A stretch of 25,242 bases of DNA from Paraliomyxa sp041600735 (GTDB lineage: Bacteria; Myxococcota_A; Polyangia; Nannocystales; Nannocystaceae). The position numbers were made by a program, and so were the translations under genes. The stretch covers positions 1-25,242 of the forward strand of contig JBFIJN010000062.1 of assembly GCA_041600735.1 (NCBI GenBank), read 5' to 3'. The notes beneath the pieces were generated by a model that saw only the letters and a list, made by a program, of their open reading frames with translations, searched no databases and was not told the DNA's origin. Positions within the stretch are counted from its first letter, which is position 1. Every line of letters starts with the position of its first letter. This document shows, in pieces, positions 14,373 through 22,961 of the stretch.

Positions 14373-14795
14373 CACCGCGGCAGTCAGCCCCGCGAGCAAC
14401 GCGGTGACGAGCAGCTGCGGCGCGACCGAGTGGCCGCGGTAGCCAAAGCGCCACACCGAGCCGAACGTGAGCCCAGCGAGGGTCCCCGCCGCGCTCGCGG
14501 CCCCGAGCACTCGCCACGGTGAGAGGTGCGGGCCGGCCATCAGCGCGGCGGCCAGCAGACCCACGATCGCCACGGTCCCGAACACCCCGAGCGCCATCCC
14601 AAGGCCCGCCGCGAGCGAGCCCTCGAGCTTCATGATCGGATCGTCCTCGTCGTGTGGATCGATCTCGATCTTGGCCTTGCGACACAACGCGCGGGTGAGC
14701 GGCCACAGCACGAAGCCGACCGCGGGCATGCCGAGGAACAGCCCGCTGATCGTGCCCAGCGCCGCGGCCAGACCGAAGAGGATTGCGATCAGCAT
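14361..14795 (-). CDS. Small multi-pass membrane protein
   Basis: A 144-aa protein with no recognised family. Four hydrophobic segments are apparent: about residues 2-22 (LIAILFGLAAALGTISGLFL), possibly running on to 34, then 62-87 (AGLGMALGVFGTVAIVGLLA), 93-110 and 124-143. Between the first and second lies a polar, mostly acidic loop (KAKIEIDPHDEDDPIMKLEG). ATG at 14795 is the natural start because the first membrane segment begins at once. It lies 19 bp downstream of the 77-aa gene and ends in the strong hairpin shared with the convergent gene. It is likely an inner-membrane protein of unknown role. Confidence 0.72.
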   Translation of the reverse strand: MLIAILFGLAAALGTISGLFLGMPAVGFVLWPLTRALCRKAKIEIDPHDEDDPIMKLEGSLAAGLGMALGVFGTVAIVGLLAAALMAGPHLSPWRVLGAASAAGTLAGLTFGSVWRFGYRGHSVAPQLLVTALLAGLTAAVLAS

Positions 14796-14814
14796 GAGGC
14801 CGATCCGAGCGCGG

Positions 14815-15048
14815 TCAGAGCCAGCGCACCTGGGCTTCGGGGGGCAGCGAGGTCTGCAAGATCTTCCCGTCCTCGCCGGCCCACTGCACGCGCAAGACCT
14901 GCGGAAGCCCGGTCACCGTGACCGGCACCCATCCTTGGTTGGCACCCAGCAGCAACTCGAGCTCGGCATCATTGGAGAGGGGGCGCCCCTCGAGGAGATA
15001 CTGCGTGGAGTCGCCTTCGCGGCGCGCTTGGACCTGACCCATACCCAT
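14815..15048 (-). CDS. Small hypothetical protein, 77 aa
   Basis: I do not recognise a family with certainty. The protein has no signal peptide or membrane segment. Its pattern alternates short strands: TQYLLEGRPLSNDAELELLL, then WVPVTVTGLPQVLRVQWAG, then a Pro-containing end (LPPEAQVRWL), which suggests a small beta-barrel. A second in-frame ATG at 15042 is an alternative start; neither has a clear ribosome-binding site. It sits between two other small leftward genes (gaps of 72 and 19 bp), so a three-gene transcript is likely. Confidence 0.62.
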   Translation of the reverse strand: MGMGQVQARREGDSTQYLLEGRPLSNDAELELLLGANQGWVPVTVTGLPQVLRVQWAGEDGKILQTSLPPEAQVRWL

Positions 15049-15120
15049 CGAATAGGAGAGGTGGAGCCGTCACGGCAAGGCCCTCTCGCGAGGGCGCGCC
15101 AACGCCGGCTCACATGGGGC

Positions 15121-15405
15121 TCAGCTGGCCTGCGCGGCGCAGCCCCACGCGCCCTGGAGCACCCACGCGCGCTTGCACGCCACGGTGACGGCTCCGCTGG
15201 AGGTCTTCCACGTGTACTCGTGGCCAAAGAAGTTGGTGCGGATCTCGCTCGGATGCTCGACCTCGACCTTGCACCCCTCGCGCCCCTCGCAGGCCGCGGC
15301 CTTGGATTGGTCCTCGACCGCCTGCATGCGCTGCGAATTGCGCCAGCCCTCGTACGTGGCATACAGCGACAGCGCGAGGAGCACCCATCCGACCCACTTC
15401 TTCAT
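15121..15405 (-). CDS. Small membrane-anchored protein with four cysteines
   Basis: A 94-aa protein. ATG at 15405 is chosen over an upstream TTG at 15417 because GAAGG lies 5 nt before it. Residues 3-19 form one hydrophobic helix (KWVGWVLLALSLYATYEGW), acting as an anchor or uncleaved signal. The rest would be periplasmic and carries Cys39, Cys45, Cys77 and Cys89, enough for two disulfides. Family and function are unknown. It is first of three small leftward genes and divergent from the metallo-beta-lactamase-fold gene. Confidence 0.68.
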   Translation of the reverse strand: MKKWVGWVLLALSLYATYEGWRNSQRMQAVEDQSKAAACEGREGCKVEVEHPSEIRTNFFGHEYTWKTSSGAVTVACKRAWVLQGAWGCAAQAS

Positions 15406-15437
15406 GGCGGCCTTCAATGTCGCATGGGCCCCTGCGC

Positions 15438-15467
15438 TTGACCACCCCGCGCGTGCGGCCGTAGCTT
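15438..15467 (+). promoter_or_regulatory. Candidate housekeeping-type promoter, near-leaderless
   Basis: TTGACC (15438-15443) and TAGCTT (15462-15467) are separated by 18 bp, matching sigma-70-type -35 and -10 boxes at five and three of six positions. The expected start of transcription falls within a few bases of the GTG at 15479, so the message may have almost no leader. There is also no ribosome-binding site before that GTG. Confidence 0.4.
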
Positions 15468-15478
15468 GAGCGGCGGCC

Positions 15479-16576
15479 GTGAACGCACCCGTGAGCTACG
15501 CCGACCCCACCTTGCGCCCCCTCGATTGCTTCGCCGGTGTGCGCAGGCACCCCACGCCGAGCGACCGGCTCACGGCCATCCGCCGCCAGGCGCGAGCCTT
15601 TCGCGAGCAGCTGCTCGACGGCCCCGTCGTCCGCTCGATGCGCTCGTTCGATCTCATGAAGGTGCCCTACCCCACGCGCTACGCCCTGCGCGACGCGTGC
15701 ACGGTACCCACGCCCTACATCCACATCCTCAACCGCCTGTTCGTGATCCAATTCGACACGCCGCAGGGGGTGAAGACCCTCTTGGCCGGGCCCCTCGATC
15801 GCGAGGGCAACGCCCAGACCCCGTTCTTCAAGCGCCTGGCCCGCAAGGTCGGCGGCGCAGGGGGCTGGCTCTCGCAGCAGATGTGGCCCGATCGCAACGA
15901 CGTGGGCGAGTGCCTCGCGCAGCTCGGGCTCACGCCGGCCGACGTCGACTACATCACCTACGATCACTTGCACACCCAGGACATCCGCGGCTGGCTCGGC
16001 ACGGAGTCCCGCGAGGCGTTCTTCCCCCGCGCCAAGCTGCTGGTGATGCGCCAGGAGTGGCTGTCGGCGCAGGGGCTGCTGCCGCTGCAGGCCGACTGGT
16101 ACTGCCCGCATGGTACCGAGGGCATCCCCGCCGACCGCGTGGTGCTGCTCGATGGCGACGTGATGCTCGGCGAGAGCGTGGCGCTCGTGCACACCCCGGG
16201 GCACACCGAGGGCAATCACTCGATCGTCGTGCACACCCCCGGCGGCGTGTTCGTGACCAGCGAGAACGGCGTGAGCGCCGACTCGTACTCGCCCAACAAG
16301 TCCGACATCCCCGGGCTGCGCCGCTACGCCGCCGTGACCGGAGCCGAGGTGGTCCTCAACGGCAACACGCTCGAGGGCTCGGTCGATCAGTACCTGTCGA
16401 TGGTGCAGGAGAAGGAGATCGCCGGGTGCTCCGAGCGCAACGCCGACTTCTTCAACGTGGCTCCGTCCTCGGAGATGACGCCGCACATGCTCTCGCCGGG
16501 GATCAAGCCCACGTTCTACGTGGGGGAGCTGCGCTACGGCACCCCGGTGCGGGGGACCGCGGGCGCGGGGGCGTGA
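15479..16576 (+). CDS. Metallo-beta-lactamase-fold protein with variant metal site
   Basis: A 365-aa protein starting with GTG at 15479. An N-terminal extension of about 140 residues contains PYPTRYALRDACTVPTPYIH and DTPQGVKTLLAGPLDREGN. The MBL-like part follows. The usual HxHxDH motif reads HLHTQD at 163-168, so the two metal-binding His (163, 165) remain while Asp-His is replaced by Gln-Asp. The third His is present (His242 in HTPGHTEGNH). The usual Gly-Asp after the next strand reads SENG (261-264). Metal binding is therefore probably reduced to one site or altered. No signal peptide is seen. It is followed after 19 bp by a short-chain dehydrogenase gene, suggesting a joint pathway acting on a small ester, lactone or thioester; the substrate is unknown. 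Confidence 0.8.
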   Translation: MNAPVSYADPTLRPLDCFAGVRRHPTPSDRLTAIRRQARAFREQLLDGPVVRSMRSFDLMKVPYPTRYALRDACTVPTPYIHILNRLFVIQFDTPQGVKTLLAGPLDREGNAQTPFFKRLARKVGGAGGWLSQQMWPDRNDVGECLAQLGLTPADVDYITYDHLHTQDIRGWLGTESREAFFPRAKLLVMRQEWLSAQGLLPLQADWYCPHGTEGIPADRVVLLDGDVMLGESVALVHTPGHTEGNHSIVVHTPGGVFVTSENGVSADSYSPNKSDIPGLRRYAAVTGAEVVLNGNTLEGSVDQYLSMVQEKEIAGCSERNADFFNVAPSSEMTPHMLSPGIKPTFYVGELRYGTPVRGTAGAGA

Positions 16577-16595
16577 GCTCGCCGCACGGGAGCTC

Positions 16596-17393
16596 ATGAT
16601 GGGCGCGCGAAGGATCCTCGTCAGCGGCTGCGCGAGCGGCATCGGGCGCGATCTGGCGCAGGTGCTGGTGAGCGCAGGGCATCGCGTGCTGGCCACCGAT
16701 CGCGTGCTCGCGCCGCTGCAGGAGCTCGCCGAGCGCGGGCCGGCCGAGCGCATTCAGGTGCGCACGCTCGACGTCACCGATCCGCTGGCGTGGGAGGCCG
16801 CGCTCGCGGCCGCTCGACAGTGCTTCGGCGGGCTCGATGTCCTCGTGAACGTGGCCGGCGTGCTCGTGCCCGGCTGGGCCCACGAGATTTCCGACGAAGC
16901 CGTCGATCTCCACCTCGACGTCAACGTGAAGGGCGTGGTGCACGGGATGCGGGCCGTGGTGCCCGGGATGATCGCGCAGGGCCACGGCCACATCATCAAC
17001 GTGGCCTCGCTGGCCGCGCTCGCGCCCGTGCCCGGGCTCGCGCTCTACTGCGCCTCGAAGTATGCGGTACGCGGCTACTCGCTGTCGGTCGCGCTCGAGC
17101 TGCGACGCCACGGGATCGCGGTGACCGTGGTGTGCCCCGATGCAGTGCAGACCCCCATGCTCGAGCTCCAGCGCGACGTAGCGGCCGCCGCGATGACGTT
17201 CTCGGGGCCGCGGGTGCTCACCACGCGCGAGGTCAGCGAGGCGATCGTGCGCGCGCTCGACGAGCGACCGCTCGAGCTGCTGCTGCCGCCCTCGCGCGGG
17301 TGGCTGGCCAAGCTCGGCGATCTGCTGCCCGACAGCGCGCGCGTGCTCGAGCCGCTGCTGCGCTGGCAAGGGCGGCGAAAGCAGCAGCCCTAG
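16596..17393 (+). CDS. Short-chain dehydrogenase/reductase (SDR)
   Basis: A 265-aa classical SDR that should oxidise or reduce an alcohol/carbonyl with NAD(P). The cofactor motif is SGCASGIG (10-17), in place of TGxxxGIG. NVAG (85-88) stands for NNAG. The catalytic residues are Asn110, Ser138 (INVAS), Tyr151 and Lys155 (YCASK), all present. Asp35 (LATDR) after the second strand favours NAD(H). ATG occurs at 16596 and again at 16599; the second has GGGAG at better spacing. It lies 19 bp after the MBL-fold gene and forms an operon with it. Its TAG stop overlaps the stop of the convergent kinase gene within CTAG. Confidence 0.93.
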   Translation: MMGARRILVSGCASGIGRDLAQVLVSAGHRVLATDRVLAPLQELAERGPAERIQVRTLDVTDPLAWEAALAAARQCFGGLDVLVNVAGVLVPGWAHEISDEAVDLHLDVNVKGVVHGMRAVVPGMIAQGHGHIINVASLAALAPVPGLALYCASKYAVRGYSLSVALELRRHGIAVTVVCPDAVQTPMLELQRDVAAAAMTFSGPRVLTTREVSEAIVRALDERPLELLLPPSRGWLAKLGDLLPDSARVLEPLLRWQGRRKQQP

Positions 17394-20300
17394 TCGATGC
17401 CCCGCGACCAGCCGAGCATCGGCGGCATCATCATGTCGGTCATCTCGGCCACGGCCACGATCCCCGCGGCGCGCATGCGGGCCTCGGCATCGGCGACCAG
17501 CGCGGCCCCGGCCTCGCCGCCCTGGAGCTCGCCGCGACGCTTGGCCATCGCCGCCGCATAGACGCTCATGCCCAGCTCCTGCAGCCCGCGCTCGCACGCC
17601 AGCGCGCGCTCGAGCGCCTCGCCGCGCCGCCCCTCCACATGGGCCAGCACGGCCGCGATCGACAGCTCCACGGTTCGCGCCCAGCGAGTGCCCTGGCGGC
17701 GCAGCTTGGCCGCGCTGGTCTTGGCCTCGCGCAGCATCGCGGCGCGGCGCGGCGCGGCCGCGCGGTGTGCCACCCACAGCGCCGTGCAGGCGCGATCGTA
17801 GAACAAGAACGTGCGAAACGGCTGCTTGGTCAGCATCAGCGAGCGCACCACCGCCGGCCACTGGTCCTCGAGCGACTTCCATGCCGCGAACGGACACCCG
17901 GCGTACCGCTCGATGCGAGCGCGGGTCAGCATCCGCACATAGGCATAGGTGCTCGTCTCCAGCTGCGAGGGACACTGCGCCTCGCACTCGGCCAGCGCCG
18001 CGCGGGCGCGCGGCAGGTCACCCGCCGCGAGCGCCGGCATCGGCCCGAACGCCACGCGGATCATCAGCGTGGTGTGCAGGTCATCGCGCTCGGCCGCATC
18101 TTCGAGCGCCTCGGCCATGGTGCGCTCGAGCCCGGCGAAGTCGCCGAGGTAGTAGAGCACCATGATGAGGAACGTGCGTACCATCGACAGCTCCCACGCC
18201 ACGTTGCTGCACCGCGCGCGCAGCAGTTCCTCGGCGCGCACGAGGTGCGGCAGCGCCTCGGCCACGCGACCGCGATAGAGGTCGGCCGTGCCCGCTGCGA
18301 GCTCGGCCACCGCGCGGGCCCGAGGGTCGTCGAGGCGACGCGCGAGCCCGAGCACGCGCTCGAGCAAGACATCCACCTGCGCCGCACCCTCGCTGCCCGA
18401 GGTCGCCGCATACATCGCCTCGACCCCGAGCGCCCGCGCCACGCGATGGGGCTCGCCCGCCTCGAGCGCGAGCAGCAGGTGCTGGGCCTGGAAGTACTGC
18501 CCCACGATCACATTGGCCTGCTGCAGCCCCGTGGCCGCGGTCCAGGTGGTGTCGATCCGTAGCAGCAGCCGCGGATCGATGTGGGACGCGGGCCGCTCGA
18601 TGAACTCCATGCCCCGCACGCGGATGCGCGCGCGCTGGTACACCAAGCCCGCGAGCGCGAGTCGAGGATCGGCGGGGAAGCGCAGGCCGATCGCCTCGCA
18701 CACCGCCGCGAGCTGCTGCATCCCCTCGTCGACCCGGCCGCTGCGCAGCCACTGCTCGGCCGCGTGGCGGCGCAGCGAGACCACGGCCGCGGGCTGGGCC
18801 GCGGCCTCGGCCTCGCGACATGCCTCGAGATAGGTGGTCGCCGCCTCGGCGCTACGCCCATCGTGGGCCAGCACCTCGGCGAGCTGCACACGCAGCGACT
18901 GCCGCAGGGCCTCGCCCGCGGGCACGAGCTCCAGCGCCAGCGCATAGAGGCGTGCGGCTCGCTTGAGCGCGAGCGCCTCGGCAGCCGACGCCGCGGCCTG
19001 GGCAACGTAGCGACCCGCGCGGTGGGGCTCGCCCGCGCCCAGCAGATGCGCGGCCACGGTCTCGGGGTCGGCCTGCCGCCGCTCGAGCTGCGCGGCGAGT
19101 CGTGCGTGGCCCTCGCGCTGCTGCTCGGGGCCAAGGCCGCCCGCGATCGCCGTGCGGATGCGATCGTGAAACGGCTCGATCGGATCGATGGGGCGCGCGC
19201 CGTGCGTGCGCACGAAGCAGCGGCTGCGCAGCAGCGCGAGCATCTCGGGCGCGCCCTCTACCGCAGCCGCCTCGACCAGGGTCGCCTGCTCGATCGGCCC
19301 CGCCGCGAGCACGGAGAGCTCGAGCAGCGCGCGGGCGGGCGGCGGTAGCTCGGCCGCACGAGCCCGGATCACGTCGTCGAGGGTCAGCCCTCGCTCATCG
19401 GCGAGCATGCGCTCGGCGTCCACGTGGCGCGCGAGCTCGGCGATGAACAACGGGCTGCCCTCGGCCTCGGCCGCGATCGCTGCGGCCAGCCCGGCCGCAT
19501 CGTGGCGATCGCCCAGCAACTCGAGCGCGAGCGCGCGCGCGTCGTCGGCCCCGAGCGGCTCGACCGCCAGCGTGTCGAAGCGGAGCTCGTCGCGGAGCCG
19601 GGTGAGCTCGTCGCGGAGCACCGCGACCGCCGAGCTGCTCCCGACATCATCGTCGCGATGGCTGCCCACGACGAGCATCCCGGGCCGAGTGCGCGGGCGC
19701 AGCAGCGCGGCGAGGACCGCCACCGTGTCGGCATCGCACCACTGGAGATCATCGAGAACGAGCACCAGCGGACCGCGACGAACCAGCCGCACGAGCAGCT
19801 CACCCAGGGCCTGCACCGCCTGGCGCCGGCGCTCGACCGGGTCCTCCGGCACCTCCGCCTGCCCGTGACCGATCCCCTCCACGTCGCCGAGCACGGGAAA
19901 CAAGCGGGCGAGCGAGGGACCGCCCACCACCGGGAGCGGCGGCTCCCCGCCCCGCCCTCGGCCATGCAGGTGCGCCCGCAGCTCGTCCACCAGCGCGTCG
20001 AGCCCCTTGTACGGCACCGACTCGCGCTCGTAGCAGCGCCCCCGCAGCACCACGACCTCTTCGTCGAGACCCGCGACGAACGCATCGAGGAGCGTGGTCT
20101 TGCCCGTACCCGAGGCGCCGTGTAGCAGCAGCACCGCGGCCCGGCCCGGCTGCCCCGCGCGTGCGTGGCCGAAGGCCTCGTGCAAGCACGCCAGCTCCTG
20201 CGCGCGCCCGAACGCCGCGGGCGGCGAAGCAGGCAACCAGGTCGAGCGCACGCGCGGACCCGGGCCCAGCCGCGCGAGCACCTCGAGCCCGCTCGGCCGC

Positions 20301-21133
20301 GCGTGGGCATCGCGGCGCAGCAGCTCCGCGCACAGCTGGTCGAGATCCTCGGGCACGTCGGCGACCAACGAAGACGGCGGCGGCGGCTCGGGTCCCTGCT
20401 TGACGATGAGCATCTGCTTGCCGAAGCACCCGGCGAACGGCAGCGTGCCGGTGAGCGCCTCGTAGAGCACCACGCCCACGCTGTACCAGTCGCTCGCCGG
20501 CAGGAGCTCGAGCCCTGCCGCCTGCTCGGGCGACATATACGCGGGCGTGCCCACGAGATCGCGCTCGCTGGCCACCAGCGCCAGCTCCTCGGCGAGCCCG
20601 AAGTCGGCGACCGAGACGCGCCCCTCCTCGGAGACGAGCACGTTGGAGGGCTTGAGATCGCGATGCAGCTTGCCGTACCCGTGCAGCGCCTGCAGCCCCT
20701 GGCACAGCTGCCGCAGCGCCGCGCGCAGCCGCGAGAGATCGAGGTGCTCGAAGTCCTCACCGCGCACGTACGAGAGGAAGTCCGTCCCTCGCACCAGCTC
20801 CATCGTGAAGAACGCCCCCGCGTCGTCGATGAACAGCTCGTGCAGCGCCACGAGGTTCTCGTCGGAGACATCGGCCAGCACGCGAAACTCGCGCTTGAAG
20901 CGGTAGAGCTCGTCGGGGTCGAATCGCGTGAGCATCTTGAGCGCCAGCGGCCGCCCGCTCGACTCGTCGTCGGCCTCGTAGACCACCCCGTGCGCCCCTG
21001 CGCCCAGCATCGCGACCAGCGTGAAGCGATTGGCCAGCCGATCGCCGACCCGAGGATCGTGGGGGCGGGCCGAGCGCACGCCACCTACGGTCGCGAGCGT
21101 GGTGTCTTCGTGGTGCTCGGAATCGGAAGACAT
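17390..21133 (-). CDS. PknK-like Ser/Thr kinase with AAA ATPase and helical-repeat domains
   Basis: A 1247-aa multidomain signalling protein. Kinase domain, about residues 36-290: glycine loop LGAGAHGVVY (43-52), Lys66, HRDLKPSN (157-164), DFG (177-179) and SPEQ after GTPAYM, all intact. An AAA/STAND-type ATPase follows from about 305: Walker A GASGTGKTT (339-347), Walker B LVLVLDD (456-462) followed by LQW, then ELAR/HVDAER winged-helix-like blocks. Residues about 690-1247 are Ala/Leu/Arg-rich helical repeats of TPR type (LVQRAR, YLEACREAEAAAQ), likely a protein-binding scaffold. The last residues are methionine-rich (EMTDMMMPPMLGW). No membrane segment is seen. The architecture matches the large cytoplasmic PknK-type kinases common in myxobacteria. 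It is monocistronic by context; its input signal is unknown. Confidence 0.94.
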   Translation of the reverse strand: MSSDSEHHEDTTLATVGGVRSARPHDPRVGDRLANRFTLVAMLGAGAHGVVYEADDESSGRPLALKMLTRFDPDELYRFKREFRVLADVSDENLVALHELFIDDAGAFFTMELVRGTDFLSYVRGEDFEHLDLSRLRAALRQLCQGLQALHGYGKLHRDLKPSNVLVSEEGRVSVADFGLAEELALVASERDLVGTPAYMSPEQAAGLELLPASDWYSVGVVLYEALTGTLPFAGCFGKQMLIVKQGPEPPPPSSLVADVPEDLDQLCAELLRRDAHARPSGLEVLARLGPGPRVRSTWLPASPPAAFGRAQELACLHEAFGHARAGQPGRAAVLLLHGASGTGKTTLLDAFVAGLDEEVVVLRGRCYERESVPYKGLDALVDELRAHLHGRGRGGEPPLPVVGGPSLARLFPVLGDVEGIGHGQAEVPEDPVERRRQAVQALGELLVRLVRRGPLVLVLDDLQWCDADTVAVLAALLRPRTRPGMLVVGSHRDDDVGSSSAVAVLRDELTRLRDELRFDTLAVEPLGADDARALALELLGDRHDAAGLAAAIAAEAEGSPLFIAELARHVDAERMLADERGLTLDDVIRARAAELPPPARALLELSVLAAGPIEQATLVEAAAVEGAPEMLALLRSRCFVRTHGARPIDPIEPFHDRIRTAIAGGLGPEQQREGHARLAAQLERRQADPETVAAHLLGAGEPHRAGRYVAQAAASAAEALALKRAARLYALALELVPAGEALRQSLRVQLAEVLAHDGRSAEAATTYLEACREAEAAAQPAAVVSLRRHAAEQWLRSGRVDEGMQQLAAVCEAIGLRFPADPRLALAGLVYQRARIRVRGMEFIERPASHIDPRLLLRIDTTWTAATGLQQANVIVGQYFQAQHLLLALEAGEPHRVARALGVEAMYAATSGSEGAAQVDVLLERVLGLARRLDDPRARAVAELAAGTADLYRGRVAEALPHLVRAEELLRARCSNVAWELSMVRTFLIMVLYYLGDFAGLERTMAEALEDAAERDDLHTTLMIRVAFGPMPALAAGDLPRARAALAECEAQCPSQLETSTYAYVRMLTRARIERYAGCPFAAWKSLEDQWPAVVRSLMLTKQPFRTFLFYDRACTALWVAHRAAAPRRAAMLREAKTSAAKLRRQGTRWARTVELSIAAVLAHVEGRRGEALERALACERGLQELGMSVYAAAMAKRRGELQGGEAGAALVADAEARMRAAGIVAVAEMTDMMMPPMLGWSRGID

Positions 21134-21174
21134 CGTGCGCGAGCCGGCAGTCTATCAGCTCACCCACGAACGAC

Positions 21175-21208
21175 GGCGGGAGCGAGACCCGAGGGTCGCG
21201 CTCCCGCC
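21175..21208 (-). terminator. Strong stem-loop downstream of the DUF4397 lipoprotein gene
   Basis: GGCGGGAGCG (21175-21184) pairs perfectly with CGCTCCCGCC (21199-21208). Inside, after one A/G mismatch, GACCC pairs with GGGTC around a 2-nt loop. This 34-nt structure lies 40 bp past the stop of the leftward lipoprotein gene and 41 bp before the kinase gene. Read leftward it is followed by GTCGTTCGTGGG, a poor T-run. It is the best terminator candidate in the window. Confidence 0.6.
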
Positions 21209-21247
21209 TGAACTCACCGGCCGTCGGGGCCCGCTATGCTAGGGCGC

Positions 21248-22759
21248 TCAGTTGTACGGGGTCACCGTCCACGGGGTCTTCGCGGTGTCGATGGCGAGCA
21301 AGCCGAAGCCCTGCTCGAACCCCTCCGGGCTGAGGTCGCCGGCCGCCACCACGAACGCACGCAGGCCGGCGTAGGCATCGACGTGGTAGCTGACGATCGG
21401 GGTGAGCGGCTCCGGCGAGCCCGACGCGGCCAGGCCGATCTGATAGGTGAAGGGCTGCACCGCGAACGTGGCGCTGATCTTCGGCCACTTGAGGTCGGCC
21501 TGGAGCACGTTGCCGCCCTCGATCGTGTTCCCGGTGACCAAGCCCACGTCGACCGAGGGCGCCGAGGCGGCATGCGCAACGTTGAAGATCGCCGCCTCGG
21601 GCTTGTCGAGATCGAAGCTCTCGCGGAAGGTCACCAGCTGCAGCGGCGGCTCGTTCTCCTCGGGGATGATCTCCCCGGTCGCGATCGCGATGTAGCGCTC
21701 GCCCGCCTCGAGCTCGGGGGTCTCGTCGGTCGTGACCGGCGTGCCCGCGCAGTTGCTGGGCGCCGCGTAGAAGTCGATCGAGTAGGTGCCGGGGGGCACC
21801 TGCGTCTGCGCGAGGTTGCCGTACTCGAGGTGGCTGGCGAGCACCGCATCCCCTGCGCACAGGTCCACCTCGGGCGCATCGGGGCTGGCGTGCAGCGCAT
21901 AGACGATCGGGTTCTGCTTGATGAATCCGAGCGAGCCCTGCGTGCCGACCACCAGCAGCGCGAACCCGTCGCTCTCGCGCGGCAGCTTGCCCAGCAGCCC
22001 GGTCGCGATGACCAGCAGCTGCTCGCCCTCGGGCAGCTCCGGCGTGGTGAACCCGGTCACGCGCTGCCCTCCTGCACCGATCGCCAGCTGCAGCTTGGTC
22101 TCGGCCGGCACCCCCACGCCAGCCTTGCCCGTGTCGGCGAAGCGGGCGAGCCCCTCCACCTCGTCGCTGCCGTCATCGTGCACGTCGATGCTCACCGCGG
22201 GCGCGTCGCTCCCCGCGTGCACGATGCGGACCTGCGTCTCGCCCAGCGCCGCCGCGTCCCAGTCCTCCACCAGCGGGATCACGCGGAAGGCATCGTCACC
22301 CGTCGAGCCCAGCTGCCCGGCCGCGAGCGCCGAGACCAGCGCGCCATCGACGAGCTCGAGCGCTCCCGTCGAGTACACCGGAGCCTCGAACGCCGAGCCG
22401 CCCGCCGGGCGCACCTCGAAGTCGTAGCTCCCCGCCGGCACCTCGAGCCAGCCGCTCGTCTGCCCGTAGGCCAGCTCCTTGATCACCGGGTCGCTCGAGC
22501 CGGCCACGTACACGTCGACCGCGGGGGCCGTGGGCGAGCCGTGGATCACTCGCACCATCGCGTTGCCGGCCGCGGGCTCCGGCATGACGGGCTCACCGCC
22601 CTCGTCGTCGCCGGTCTCGTCGCCACCTTCGGAGCCGCCGTCCATGCCCGCGTCGTCGTCCGCGCGCTCGGTCGCGCCCTGGAAGCAGCCGGGGATGACG
22701 AGGGTGGAAAGGAGGAGGCTGAAGAGGGTCTTGGTGTTGGTGTTCATAACCTTACTCAT
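21248..22759 (-). CDS. Lipoprotein with four DUF4397-type repeats
   Basis: A 503-aa exported protein. The signal peptide ends in a lipobox-like VIPGC with Cys25, followed by an acidic Gly/Asp/Glu linker (residues 31-62). Four beta-sandwich repeats of DUF4397 type begin near residues 68 (VRVIHGSPTAPAVDVY), 177 (VRIVHAGSDAPAVSID), 286 (ALHASPDAPEVDL) and 391 (VAHAASAPSVDV). Some repeats also share a GxYxxxVxAxG-type strand (PAGSYDFEVRPAGG, PPGTYSIDFYAAPS). The family is thought to bind or scaffold at the cell surface; no enzymatic residues are seen. ATG at 22759 is used, with ATG at 22747 as an alternative. It is divergent from the MerR-type regulator gene and ends before a strong stem-loop. 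Confidence 0.9.
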   Translation of the reverse strand: MSKVMNTNTKTLFSLLLSTLVIPGCFQGATERADDDAGMDGGSEGGDETGDDEGGEPVMPEPAAGNAMVRVIHGSPTAPAVDVYVAGSSDPVIKELAYGQTSGWLEVPAGSYDFEVRPAGGSAFEAPVYSTGALELVDGALVSALAAGQLGSTGDDAFRVIPLVEDWDAAALGETQVRIVHAGSDAPAVSIDVHDDGSDEVEGLARFADTGKAGVGVPAETKLQLAIGAGGQRVTGFTTPELPEGEQLLVIATGLLGKLPRESDGFALLVVGTQGSLGFIKQNPIVYALHASPDAPEVDLCAGDAVLASHLEYGNLAQTQVPPGTYSIDFYAAPSNCAGTPVTTDETPELEAGERYIAIATGEIIPEENEPPLQLVTFRESFDLDKPEAAIFNVAHAASAPSVDVGLVTGNTIEGGNVLQADLKWPKISATFAVQPFTYQIGLAASGSPEPLTPIVSYHVDAYAGLRAFVVAAGDLSPEGFEQGFGLLAIDTAKTPWTVTPYN

Positions 22760-22860
22760 CTCTCTTGGCGCGGAGGCCGAGGGCTAGCGGCGAGCCCAGG
22801 GCCGGTCCACTGCGGGCTCGGCGGGGCTCTTGGTTGTTGAGGAACGTTGCCCAGAACTCT

Positions 22861-22878
22861 GTAACTATACGGAGTTAC
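22861..22878. promoter_or_regulatory. Dyad operator overlapping a -10-like box
   Basis: GTAACT-ATACGG-AGTTAC is a perfect 6+6 inverted repeat in the 255-bp gap between the lipoprotein and MerR-type genes. On the minus strand it contains TATAGT (22869-22864), a five-of-six match to the -10 consensus. Its expected transcript would start about 95 nt before the lipoprotein start codon. A -35 candidate at MerR-like 19-bp spacing (TTCCAA) is weak. Confidence 0.5.
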
Positions 22879-22961
22879 TGGTATTTGCTTGGAAGGCGGG
22901 AGGGCTGGCGGAACCGGTGGCGGTGGACGTCAGCACATCCTTGTGGCATTGTGCAGGACGC

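Noticed and set aside
15110..16753. A 547-codon minus-strand frame opposite the MBL-fold gene
   Set aside because: It has no recognisable domain; the plus strand carries MBL motifs and a matching downstream SDR gene.
17354..17388. Stem GCTGCTGC / GCAGCAGC near the SDR stop
   Set aside because: The loop is 19 nt and the arms are coding triplet runs (Leu and Gln codons), so a chance pairing is likely.
16790..18562. A 590-codon plus-strand frame spanning the SDR end and kinase-gene end
   Set aside because: It runs through two real genes in other frames and is Arg/Ala-rich with no motifs.
21236..22840. A 534-codon plus-strand frame opposite the DUF4397 lipoprotein gene
   Set aside because: The minus strand shows a lipobox and four repeats; the plus frame shows nothing but antisense composition.
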